Below are positions 1 through 5,221 of a stretch of 8,824 bases of DNA, in pieces; position 1 is the stretch's first letter; each line of letters begins with the position of its first letter. The stretch comes from JAGKXB01 sp964498835 (GTDB taxonomy: Bacteria > Pseudomonadota > Gammaproteobacteria > Burkholderiales > Burkholderiaceae_D). Location of the stretch: contig CAZCIX010000067.1 of the NCBI GenBank assembly GCA_964498835.1, positions 1 through 8,824 of the forward strand, in the 5' to 3' direction. Position numbers and translations under genes: made by a program. The notes under the pieces were generated by a model. That model was not told the DNA's origin and searched no databases. It saw only the letters and a program-made list of their open reading frames with translations.

Positions 1-2
1 AT

Positions 3-122
3 CGTGAGCTGCATCGTGCGGCACTGCGTGAAATGATTGCGGACATGAATGCTCGAAAATATGATCCGGCAAAAGAAACAGGAAAAAGCATCTTGGATGA
101 AGTCCGGCATGATTATGACTAA
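3..122 (+). CDS. C-terminal fragment of an unidentified gene (5' end outside window)
   Basis: One frame is open from the window edge to a TAA at 120-122 and gives 39 residues. The peptide is charged and helical, starting RELHRAALREM and ending ILDEVRHDYD. I do not recognise it. The short charged helix is the sort of C-terminus found in small antitoxins, but that is only an impression. It converges on the leftward GNAT gene with just nine bases between the two stop codons and no room for a dedicated terminator. The other two forward frames close early (TGA at 5-7 and 34-36), which favours this frame. Confidence 0.5.
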   Translation, partial: RELHRAALREMIADMNARKYDPAKETGKSILDEVRHDYD

Positions 123-131
123 CTCTTGACC

Positions 132-626
132 CTATCCTTTAACCACATTCAGCCTCAACATCAGCGTCATCGGGTGCTGTGGCGATTCTTGGAAGCCGTA
201 GTGTTCGTAGAACTGCTTTGCGCGGTCGTGTAGGGCGTGAACGAGTAAGGCTCGCACGCCAGCATTTTGTGACACGGTCACTGCTCGATTGAGTGCGTCT
301 TGAAGCATTGCGGCGCCGAGTTTGATGCCTTGGGCACGATGGTCAACGGCGAGTCGAGCTAACACCATCACCGGAACTGGGTCCGGCATGTTTCGTCGCA
401 CGCCGCTCGTGGCAATCTGATGCGAAACGGCGCCGGCTGCCATCGCGTAATAGCCATAAACACGGCCATTCTGATCTGCAACGACGAAAGTGCGGCTGAC
501 GCCACTGAGTTGGTTTGTCATTGCTCGGCGTTTAAGCCAGTCGTCGAGACTCGCTTCACCGCAGGTGAATCCATCCAAAATGTGAGTGGCTACCAATGGC
601 TGTGGTGCGCTCAGATTCAAATTCAT
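132..626 (-). CDS. GNAT-family acetyltransferase toxin (TacT/AtaT-like)
   Basis: This 164-residue protein has the layout of GNAT toxins of type II toxin-antitoxin systems, which acetylate the amino group of aminoacyl-tRNAs and block translation. Visible marks are the N-terminal segment FTCGEASLDDWLKRRA (about 20-35), the core strand LARLAVD (89-95), an acetyl-CoA loop around R97-G104 and the C-terminal FYEHYGF (139-145), whose Y140 fits the catalytic tyrosine of the family. The acetyl-CoA loop reads QGIKLG, where the usual form is close to QGKGLG, so one conserved glycine of the pyrophosphate loop is replaced. The start codon overlaps the antitoxin stop by four bases, so translation is probably coupled. 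Length is normal for the family. Its place left of the dif-like site suggests host flank and not phage cargo, which is inference. Confidence 0.9.
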   Translation of the reverse strand: MNLNLSAPQPLVATHILDGFTCGEASLDDWLKRRAMTNQLSGVSRTFVVADQNGRVYGYYAMAAGAVSHQIATSGVRRNMPDPVPVMVLARLAVDHRAQGIKLGAAMLQDALNRAVTVSQNAGVRALLVHALHDRAKQFYEHYGFQESPQHPMTLMLRLNVVKG

Positions 627-895
627 GCTGCGTCAGTATTCCAGGGTGCCTTGACGGCTATCAGACGCTCAAGTCCGGGATTGGGGCTGGAAGGCGCATC
701 GAGCATCGCGGTGAACTGTTTGAATTTATCGTCGTCCAGAGCGAAGAAAACCTGATCCAGCACAACGGATTGGGCACGGTCGCAGGCGGCTTCGAGCATG
801 AAGTCCGAACGGTTTTTGCCCAGCAGGCTGGCAGCGTGATCGATCAGATCACGTTGTTCGGGCAAGGCCCGCAAATTGATGGCGGCGTCACGCAT
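623..895 (-). CDS. DUF1778 ribbon-helix-helix antitoxin (TacA-like)
   Basis: A 90-residue protein encoded directly upstream of the GNAT toxin. The N-terminal half (about 1-45, INLRALPEQRDLIDHAA then NRSDFMLEAA) matches the ribbon-helix-helix DNA-binding and dimerisation part of DUF1778 antitoxins. The C-terminal half (about 50-85, FALDDDKFKQF then NPGLERLIAVKAPW) matches the segment that wraps the toxin and blocks its acetyl-CoA site in characterised members. The start is supported by AGGAG five bases before the ATG. Antitoxins of this type usually repress their own operon together with the toxin, and AT-rich repeated ATATACA motifs between promoter and start are plausible operator material. 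The gene shares ATGA with the toxin start. Confidence 0.9.
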   Translation of the reverse strand: MRDAAINLRALPEQRDLIDHAASLLGKNRSDFMLEAACDRAQSVVLDQVFFALDDDKFKQFTAMLDAPSSPNPGLERLIAVKAPWNTDAA

Positions 896-933
896 GGGAT
901 TCTCCTATTTGCATATACACAATGAATATACAA

Positions 934-962
934 ATTATCGTTATATGTGTAGCCATTGTCAA
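934..962 (-). promoter_or_regulatory. Sigma70-type promoter of the toxin-antitoxin operon
   Basis: On the minus strand a perfect -35 TTGACA (957-962) is separated by exactly 17 bases from GATAAT (934-939), which matches the -10 consensus in five of six positions. It lies about 40 bases upstream of the antitoxin start. The downstream leader carries two ATATACA copies about 14 bases apart (around 914-931), a likely antitoxin binding region. Confidence 0.8.
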
Positions 963-999
963 TACACTAAAAATCATGATACTGACCTTTGAATATATA

Positions 1000-1026
1000 A
1001 TTTCGCATAATGTATAAACTGTAAAT
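1000..1026 (+). other. dif-like Xer recombination site, probable prophage attL
   Basis: The site reads ATTTCGCATAA (XerC-type arm, 1000-1010), TGTATA (central region, 1011-1016) and AACTGTAAAT (1017-1026). From memory, the common beta/gamma-proteobacterial dif has a matching XerC arm (E. coli differs only in the first four bases), the same central TGTATA, and the XerD arm TTATGTTAAAT. Here the XerD half is one base short and matches mainly at the terminal TAAAT. A Xer-integrated element that brings its own imperfect XerD half-site would leave such a hybrid at its left junction. It lies between the toxin-antitoxin operon and the phage repressor, where a prophage boundary is expected. The match is seen directly; the attL role is inference. 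Confidence 0.65.
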
Positions 1027-1053
1027 CCAGCGCTTAAGCTGATATTGACACGC

Positions 1054-1371
1054 CTAAATCAAGGTTTGGCGCGGGCTGGAGCCCAATATCAGTAATTTAA
1101 AAGACTCGGAAAATCTTTCCGAAATAGACTCCCAAAAATGTCTTAATTCTGGCGTTTTTGCTTTTTCAATTTGAGCATGTGAGTAAATAACATGCTCATC
1201 AATATCTAAAATTTCAGAAATTTTTAAAGATGTTTCTAATCCGAGTGACGAGCGGCCACTACGCAATTGGCTTACCGATTCACGTGTAATGCCTAGCGTT
1301 TTGGCAAGCGCGTAATCAGAAGGCAAATCAAGTTTTCTCTTTACAGAGTCTAAATATTCAAATGATTTCAT
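1054..1371 (-). CDS. Phage repressor-like HTH protein (DUF3693 type)
   Basis: A 105-residue protein with a Cro/CI-type helix-turn-helix at about residues 18-50 (SDYALAKTLGITRESVSQLR, followed by the LKISEILDID helix), then QIEKAKTPELRHFWESI, a tail typical of DUF3693 phage-related regulators. I chose the ATG at 1369-1371 because GGAG sits five bases upstream and the protein then begins MKSFEYLDSVKRKL as in the family. The frame stays open upstream to 1455, but that segment contains the promoter region and lacks a comparable ribosome site. The gene runs opposite to the rest of the phage and faces a promoter with a palindrome in its spacer, the usual layout of a lysogeny switch. The stop codon lies 28 bases from the dif-like site. 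Confidence 0.8.
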   Translation of the reverse strand: MKSFEYLDSVKRKLDLPSDYALAKTLGITRESVSQLRSGRSSLGLETSLKISEILDIDEHVIYSHAQIEKAKTPELRHFWESISERFSESFKLLILGSSPRQTLI

Positions 1372-1416
1372 AAGCTCTCCTAGGGCTACCCTTCTTGATG
1401 TAGAAGGAATATCGCA

Positions 1417-1445
1417 AGGATAGTCAATAGTCACCTGACATGCAA
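1417..1445 (-). promoter_or_regulatory. Candidate weak leftward promoter for the repressor
   Basis: On the minus strand TTGCAT (1440-1445) and TATCCT (1417-1422) are separated by 17 bases, about 45 bases upstream of the repressor ATG. Each hexamer departs from consensus in two or three positions, so the call is tentative. It lies back to back with the rightward promoter at 1459-1488. Confidence 0.35.
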
Positions 1446-1458
1446 CCGTAGGCAACGC

Positions 1459-1488
1459 TTGACGGTTAGGCGATGCCTAACGTATATT
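1459..1488 (+). promoter_or_regulatory. Rightward early promoter of the phage
   Basis: TTGACG (1459-1464, five of six bases of the -35 consensus) is followed either by GTATAT at 17 bases (1482-1487) or TATATT at 18 bases (1483-1488). It points toward the replication genes and diverges from the repressor. The spacer is filled by a perfect inverted repeat listed separately. Confidence 0.65.
1465..1481. promoter_or_regulatory. Palindromic operator inside the rightward promoter
   Basis: GTTAGGC and GCCTAAC form a perfect 7-base inverted repeat around a 3-base centre (GAT). The 17-base palindrome sits exactly between the -35 and the first -10 option of the rightward promoter, where a bound dimer would block RNA polymerase. 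The repressor encoded immediately to the left is the obvious candidate ligand. I found no second full copy nearby; a partial GTAGGC occurs at 1448-1453. Confidence 0.6.
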
Positions 1489-1495
1489 TCGCCTT

Positions 1496-1556
1496 GTCAT
1501 GCGGTAACTCTCAATCGCTCCCTAGGCAAATACCGGCTGCAACCGGGCCGCATGAC
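1496..1556. repeat. Long-range inverted repeat and structured region beside the gap
   Basis: GTCATGCGG (1496-1504) and CCGCATGAC (1548-1556) are perfect 9-base complements enclosing 43 bases. The enclosed part has a smaller hairpin (CCGG, CTGCAA loop, CCGG). A second pair, CCCTAGG near 1520 and CCTAGGG near 1580, spans the right arm. No convincing open frame with a ribosome site is visible here, so 1489-1590 is probably non-coding: leader RNA, replication origin or regulatory DNA. An ATG at 1552 opens a frame into the gap but lacks a Shine-Dalgarno. Confidence 0.5.
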
Positions 1557-1590
1557 TTCTTGCCGGGGACGAAATGACCTAGGGGGTCGC

Positions 1591-1690
1591 NNNNNNNNNN
1601 NNNNNNNNNNNNNNNNNNNNNNNNNNNNNNNNNNNNNNNNNNNNNNNNNNNNNNNNNNNNNNNNNNNNNNNNNNNNNNNNNNNNNNNNNN
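1591..1690. other. Assembly gap (100 N)
   Basis: Exactly 100 unknown bases, a conventional scaffold placeholder, so the true length is unknown. The flanking layout (repressor leftward, replication genes rightward) is what a phage control region should show, so the join is plausible but unproven. The gap probably hides the start of the gene ending at 1729. Confidence 0.95.
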
Positions 1691-1729
1691 TGCTACGCGC
1701 TCGGATGGATTGGGGCAAATCATGCGTGA
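1691..1729 (+). CDS. Possible C-terminal tail of a gene lost in the gap
   Basis: The frame beginning at 1691 reads CYALGWIGANHA and stops at a TGA ending at 1729. It overlaps the next start as ATGCGTGA, the same eight-base ATG-NN-TGA overlap seen at 3880-3887 and 4796-4803, which makes this frame more believable than the alternative one ending at 1737. No function can be given from twelve residues. Confidence 0.35.
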   Translation, partial: CYALGWIGANHA

Positions 1730-1820
1730 AACCATAAAAGAATTGGTGTTTTTACTAATTTGCTTGGCTTGCTTTATGGCTCCTTTGGTCTTTCCAGCAT
1801 TCGGCATTGTGAAGGGGTGA
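1722..1820 (+). CDS. Mini membrane protein (32 residues)
   Basis: An ATG at 1722 preceded by GGGG opens a 32-residue frame, MRETIKELVFLLICLACF and onward, ending at TGA 1818-1820. After a short charged start nearly all of it is hydrophobic, consistent with one membrane segment (about 8-28). It ends two bases before the next start, so the two are likely coupled. Its place among early genes next to Rep, away from the virion module, leaves open a regulatory or host-envelope role. I do not recognise a family. Confidence 0.55.
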   Translation: MRETIKELVFLLICLACFMAPLVFPAFGIVKG

Positions 1821-1822
1821 TC

Positions 1823-2161
1823 ATGAAAAACATCAATGATCATGAAATAGGAAAAGCGGCCTTAGATAAAGCGTTTGAATTGCTCAACACAGACCGTGAG
1901 GCGGTGCAAGCTGCACATTGGGCAATCTTGCCGATGGCCGTGCGTCGGGTAGCTGTAATGTGCGCAAACATGCCAAAAGAGCGGGCGGATGACAGCCTTA
2001 AAAAATTTAACGTTACTGAACGCGCACAAATAAGACGCTCGGTGGCGCGATTGCATAAGCAATTGGAAATTGTGGCACGTGCCATGGTTGGTGGTGAGTT
2101 GGCTGATATAACAAAGCCGGATTATCACCACGAGAAAAACGGCATCGCATCCCTGCACTGA
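1823..2161 (+). CDS. Unknown helical protein upstream of Rep
   Basis: A 112-residue, mainly helical protein without a recognised family. I place the start at 1823 because AAGGGG lies just upstream and the preceding mini gene stops at 1820; a longer frame from 1760 would run through that gene. It has a hydrophobic stretch (AAHWAILPMAVRRVAVMCA, about 30-48), an Arg/Lys-rich helix (RAQIRRSVARLHKQ, about 67-80) and a His-rich tail. The basic helix could bind nucleic acid, and its position directly before the replication initiator (one base between the genes) suggests an early role in replication or its control. Both suggestions are inference. Confidence 0.75.
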   Translation: MKNINDHEIGKAALDKAFELLNTDREAVQAAHWAILPMAVRRVAVMCANMPKERADDSLKKFNVTERAQIRRSVARLHKQLEIVARAMVGGELADITKPDYHHEKNGIASLH

Positions 2162-2162
2162 T

Positions 2163-3887
2163 ATGCCAACCATTCAGCAAGAAAACGGGCGCAAAAGCGT
2201 GGCAGGTTTGCCACCACGTTGGGGCGTGCGTGCATACCAAGAATTAAATAACGCTCAAAGCGGCAAGGTAAGTGGTATGCCTGAACGCTATAAAGAGCTT
2301 TCTAAAATTCTGGATGAGGTGATTGATGCCCCAATTCCTATTGATGCAACCGATGCGCATTTGTGCGTTATTGCAGAACGTTATGCACAAGAATGCGAGA
2401 GACAAGCGGCAAGAATTCATGATGTTGGTGCGCTGAGGCAGCGCATGGCTTCAATCTGCGCAATGCGCGGTATTGATGCGCCAGATGTTAACGAAGATAA
2501 GCAATTTATTTATCGTTGCAGTGACCCAGCATGGTGGCGTAGGAATTTACGCAAAGTGCATGGTCGTAAATTTGAACATGCGGCAATTCGTTTGGGCTTT
2601 GTCTCAATTCGCGCTGGTGCTTATGCCAGTGATGAAACAGTATTGCGGCGCATTGCGCAAAATAGGCGTAATGCTAAATCGCTGCAATCCATCACGATGG
2701 AAAACGAAGACGGACAAAGTTTTTTATTGTCTGAACTTGCTGCAAAAGGTACAGGAAACAAAACAATAAGGCGCGGCGAACTCATGTTGCGCATAGCAGG
2801 GTGTGAAGAGGTAGCGATTGAGTCGAACCACGTAGGCGTATTTGTGACGCTGACTTGCCCATCAAAATATCACGCCATACTTGCAAAATCTGGCACGGTT
2901 AACCCGAACTACAACAACAGCACACCAAACCAAGCGCAAGAACATTTGCAAGATGTTTGGAAAAGAACCAGGGCAAAAAATGGACGAGACGGCGTCCGCC
3001 CGTATGGTTTTCGCATAGCAGAGCCGCACCATGATGGATGCCCGCATTGGCATATGCTGGTGTTTATGGCGCCAGATAAAGTGGCGCAATTTCAAGACAA
3101 TTTAACCCGCTACGCATTGGAAGAGGACGGCGACGAGCCAGGCGCAAAAACCAACCGCATCAAGTTTGTGAGTATCGACCCAGCAAAAGGCACAGCGGCG
3201 GGATACATAGCAAAGTACATCGGAAAAAACATTGATGATGAGCATGTGGATGAGCATATTGATGAAGATGGGGTGATCAATACCGATTTGGTTGGTGATC
3301 AAATCATCAAGCCCAGCCAACGAGTGGAAGCATGGGCGGCAGTATGGGGTATTAGGCAATTTCAGCCCATAGGCATGCCACCGGTTATCGTGTGGCGTGA
3401 ATTGCGCCGTGTAGAAAATGAACGCATACGCAAAGCACCAAGCTACATAAGGGAAGCGTGGGAAGCATGCCAGAAAATAGAAGGGCAAAAGGCGGCTAAC
3501 TTTGCGCCTTATATCCGCGCTCAAGGCGGCATTAACATGGGCCGCAATTACCGTATAGGCGTAGCCACGCGCCAAGCTGAAGTGGAAGGGCGCTACGGCT
3601 TATCAGAACGTGCCGTGAATGTAGGCATCTATGCCAAAAATCAACCCAATGCTATTTATGAATCAACCCGCTACCGTTGGAAGCGCTCGGGGGTTGTTGT
3701 TGCAGTTGGTTTTCGCTTTTCTTGGACTGGTGTAAATAACTGTACGCCACCGGCATGGACGGAATACATAAAAGAGCAGGAACCAATGCAAAAATTTAAT
3801 GATGATGAATATTGGTCAACGTTTGACGACAGTTATTTACGATCAAAAGAGTATCAGGACTGGGAAAAAGGAAATTTACATGCTTGA
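2163..3887 (+). CDS. Rolling-circle replication initiator, phage GPA/HUH endonuclease family
   Basis: Nicks one strand of the viral origin through a tyrosine and stays joined to the 5' end while host proteins extend the 3' end. The family is phage P2 gpA (Phage_GPA), which includes the PM2 initiator. Motif I is FVTLTCPS (227-234); motif II is EPHHDGCPHWH with the metal-binding H295 and H297; motif III is YIAKYIGKN with the tyrosine pair Y348 and Y352. The conserved family blocks DPAWWRRNLR (121-130), RVEAWAAVWGIRQFQ (387 onward) and WRELRR (411-416) are also present. The 574-residue length suits the family, though it is shorter than P2 gpA. No good ribosome site precedes the ATG at 2163; an internal ATG at 2277 has AAGG upstream and would give 536 residues, but the early segment LPPRWG looks family-like, so I keep 2163. 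All catalytic residues are present. Confidence 0.95.
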   Translation: MPTIQQENGRKSVAGLPPRWGVRAYQELNNAQSGKVSGMPERYKELSKILDEVIDAPIPIDATDAHLCVIAERYAQECERQAARIHDVGALRQRMASICAMRGIDAPDVNEDKQFIYRCSDPAWWRRNLRKVHGRKFEHAAIRLGFVSIRAGAYASDETVLRRIAQNRRNAKSLQSITMENEDGQSFLLSELAAKGTGNKTIRRGELMLRIAGCEEVAIESNHVGVFVTLTCPSKYHAILAKSGTVNPNYNNSTPNQAQEHLQDVWKRTRAKNGRDGVRPYGFRIAEPHHDGCPHWHMLVFMAPDKVAQFQDNLTRYALEEDGDEPGAKTNRIKFVSIDPAKGTAAGYIAKYIGKNIDDEHVDEHIDEDGVINTDLVGDQIIKPSQRVEAWAAVWGIRQFQPIGMPPVIVWRELRRVENERIRKAPSYIREAWEACQKIEGQKAANFAPYIRAQGGINMGRNYRIGVATRQAEVEGRYGLSERAVNVGIYAKNQPNAIYESTRYRWKRSGVVVAVGFRFSWTGVNNCTPPAWTEYIKEQEPMQKFNDDEYWSTFDDSYLRSKEYQDWEKGNLHA

Positions 3888-4029
3888 AAAAATGAAAAGA
3901 TCGCTTTCGCAATTGGGAGCGTTGGCAGCGGCATATTTGCCGCCTGGCTTTAAGAATGTTCTTTTGGACATGGCGCAGGAAATAGACAGCTTACGGGCTG
4001 AGATTAATCAATTAAAAGAAAGGAAGTGA
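3880..4029 (+). CDS. Small coiled-coil protein following Rep
   Basis: A 49-residue protein whose ATG overlaps the Rep stop as ATGCTTGA; AAGGA lies at a good distance upstream. A basic N-terminus (MLEKMKRSLSQLG) leads into a mildly hydrophobic middle (ALAAAYLPPGFKNVLL) and a C-terminal helix with heptad-like spacing (IDSLRAEINQLKERK) that may form a coiled coil. It is followed two bases later by another small helical gene. I do not recognise it. Tight coupling to Rep suggests an early or replication-associated function, which is inference. Confidence 0.65.
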   Translation: MLEKMKRSLSQLGALAAAYLPPGFKNVLLDMAQEIDSLRAEINQLKERK

Positions 4030-4031
4030 AA

Positions 4032-4397
4032 ATGTTAGAGCGTTTAAAGTGGATTTTGGAACAGCTGCAAAAATTGCAGGATGAGGAACGTATCAGAGGG
4101 GAAGGTCAGGCGGTATTTTTTAATGCAAAAAACGAATTGATTGACGTAATAGAAACCTATCAATTACAAGTCGAGCCAGTCGCGCCCATCGTGCAAGAGA
4201 TGGTCAAAAAAGAAGACTTAAACGAATTGCTAGACAGTGTATTAAATAAAGTCACGCATGAAGTAGAGCAGTCGGATTTGATTGTGTTGCAAGCAATTGC
4301 CAGCTTATCTGGCACACAATCAACAGCGCCAACAGCCGAACAAGTACAAGAAGCAAAAGCCGTGATTGCTGCGCATGAGGAAGCAATAGCAGCTTAA
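4032..4397 (+). CDS. Unknown acidic helical protein
   Basis: A 121-residue protein starting at the ATG at 4032 with AAAGGAAG upstream; a GTG at 4026 in frame is less likely. It begins MLERLKWILEQLQKLQDEER, a strong amphipathic helix, and is rich in Glu, Gln and Ala throughout with no membrane segment. The C-terminus (TAEQVQEAKAVIAAHEEAIAA) is another helix. It may oligomerise through these helices. No domain is recognised. It is the last gene before an 85-base non-coding stretch with two hairpins, so it may close the early operon. Confidence 0.7.
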   Translation: MLERLKWILEQLQKLQDEERIRGEGQAVFFNAKNELIDVIETYQLQVEPVAPIVQEMVKKEDLNELLDSVLNKVTHEVEQSDLIVLQAIASLSGTQSTAPTAEQVQEAKAVIAAHEEAIAA

Positions 4398-4415
4398 AAA
4401 AGTATCAGGCAAGCA

Positions 4416-4468
4416 CCGCCCACAAAGCGGCGTAATCCACCAACTAGCCGCGCTTTACCGAGCGCGGC
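4416..4468 (+). other. Two tandem hairpins in the intergenic region 4398-4482
   Basis: The first is CCGC, a 7-base loop, GCGG (4416-4430). The second is a perfect 8-base stem GCCGCGCT/AGCGCGGC around the loop TTACCG (4447-4468). No T-run follows, so this is not a standard intrinsic terminator. Possible roles are RNA processing or stability, attenuation before the virion genes, or a single-strand structure used in replication. There is no start codon or gene in this gap. Confidence 0.6.
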
Positions 4469-4482
4469 AATAGGGGCATTAA

Positions 4483-4803
4483 ATGGCAAGTAAAATTTTA
4501 GGGCGCACAGTTTGCCCGATTCGATGCGGACACGATGCCGCGCACGTCAAAATCAAAACTGACAAAGAAGCGGGGAAAACCGCTTATCCATACGTGTATT
4601 GCCCAGCCTGTACCTACATGGGCCACACAAAAACAGAGGCGCAGGCAAAAGCACTGGCAGCCATCACAAGACCTGAAAAAATCGACGCTTCCCCCGTAGG
4701 CACGCATACGGGAGAAGCTACCCATACGCCTACGGATACACCAACGCCTAAAGCTAAGGAATCGCTAGGCATATTTGGACTATTCGGGGGTGCCAATGGA
4801 TGA
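4483..4803 (+). CDS. Zinc-ribbon protein with Pro/Thr linker and hydrophobic tail
   Basis: A 106-residue protein. The N-terminal third has a zinc-ribbon pattern of two cysteine pairs, C11 and C15 (CPIRC) and C40 and C43 (CPAC), with HVK and YVY strands between. A Thr/Pro-rich linker follows (about 68-90), then a short Gly/Phe tail, LGIFGLFGG. Similar small zinc-ribbon proteins with variable linkers and a GLF-type tail occur, as I recall, in other tailless-phage prophages. GGGG seven bases before the ATG supports the start. The stop overlaps the next start as ATGGATGA. The role is unknown; the layout suggests a small virion or assembly factor that touches nucleic acid or a protein partner at one end and a membrane or capsid at the other. 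Confidence 0.75.
   Translation: MASKILGRTVCPIRCGHDAAHVKIKTDKEAGKTAYPYVYCPACTYMGHTKTEAQAKALAAITRPEKIDASPVGTHTGEATHTPTDTPTPKAKESLGIFGLFGGANG
4687..4735 (+). repeat. Alternative strong hairpins within the zinc-ribbon gene
   Basis: GCTTCCCCCGTA (4687-4698) pairs with TACGGGAGAAGC (4707-4718) with one mismatch around an 8-base loop. Alternatively CCGTAGGC (4694-4701) pairs perfectly with GCCTACGG (4728-4735). The two structures exclude each other. They fall in the low-complexity linker, where coding constraint is weak. The CCCGTA/TACGGG arms recur at 5925-5954. Confidence 0.55.
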
Positions 4804-5221
4804 AAAGGAAATGGTAGCGTTGATCAATGCCGGGGCCGGTATAGACAGCAGCGAAGCCGCGCATGCAGAAGCGGCAGCTAATGGGCAACTAGACCAACGC
4901 GGGCAAATAGTACAGGTCGACCCAGACGCGGCAGCCATGGAATGGTTATTCATTCCGGCGATTATTGCCATGGTCGCCAAAACCATCATGCCTGAAACAG
5001 CAGACAGCTATACAGATAGCCGATGCATGGAATTGGCGCGGGCATTCGTGCCGGTGGCTGAAAAATACGGCTGGTCTGGCAATACGCTAGCGCCAGAAAT
5101 CGGGCTGGCGGTCGCTGGTTTCGGATTTGCCGCCCCGGCTATCTTGGCATATCGAGCAAGAAAAGAAGCTGCCAAAGTAGAAAAAGCAGAACAAGAAAAG
5201 TCAGAAAAAAATGGCAGTTGA
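4796..5221 (+). CDS. Two-pass membrane protein next to the packaging ATPase
   Basis: A 141-residue protein. I start it at the ATG at 4796, which overlaps the previous stop and has GGGGG upstream, giving MDEKEMVALINAG. After an acidic, soluble N-terminus come two predicted membrane segments, about 49-65 (EWLFIPAIIAMVAKTIM) and about 100-119 (APEIGLAVAGFGFAAPAILA). Between them is a conserved-looking stretch with RCMELARAFVPVAEKYGW. The C-terminus (120-141) is a highly charged Lys/Glu tail, probably cytoplasmic or facing DNA. It overlaps the ATPase start by 11 bases. A minor virion membrane protein, possibly at the packaging vertex, is a reasonable guess from context. Family not recognised by name. 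Confidence 0.8.
   Translation: MDEKEMVALINAGAGIDSSEAAHAEAAANGQLDQRGQIVQVDPDAAAMEWLFIPAIIAMVAKTIMPETADSYTDSRCMELARAFVPVAEKYGWSGNTLAPEIGLAVAGFGFAAPAILAYRARKEAAKVEKAEQEKSEKNGS

Noticed and set aside
420..925. Plus-strand frames opposite the toxin-antitoxin genes
   Set aside because: They are antisense to two well-supported family members with coupled starts and a strong promoter.
1045..1050. Rightward TTGACA as a promoter -35
   Set aside because: No -10-like hexamer lies 16-18 bases downstream and it would run antisense into the repressor.
1459..1737. Plus-strand frame running through the N gap
   Set aside because: The gap makes the frame meaningless, its first codon is the -35 box of the promoter, and no ribosome site is present on the left side.
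3102..3575. Minus-strand open frame of 157 codons within the Rep gene
   Set aside because: It lies fully opposite a gene with intact HUH motifs, is Cys/His/Phe-rich in the way of antisense frames, and has no ribosome site.
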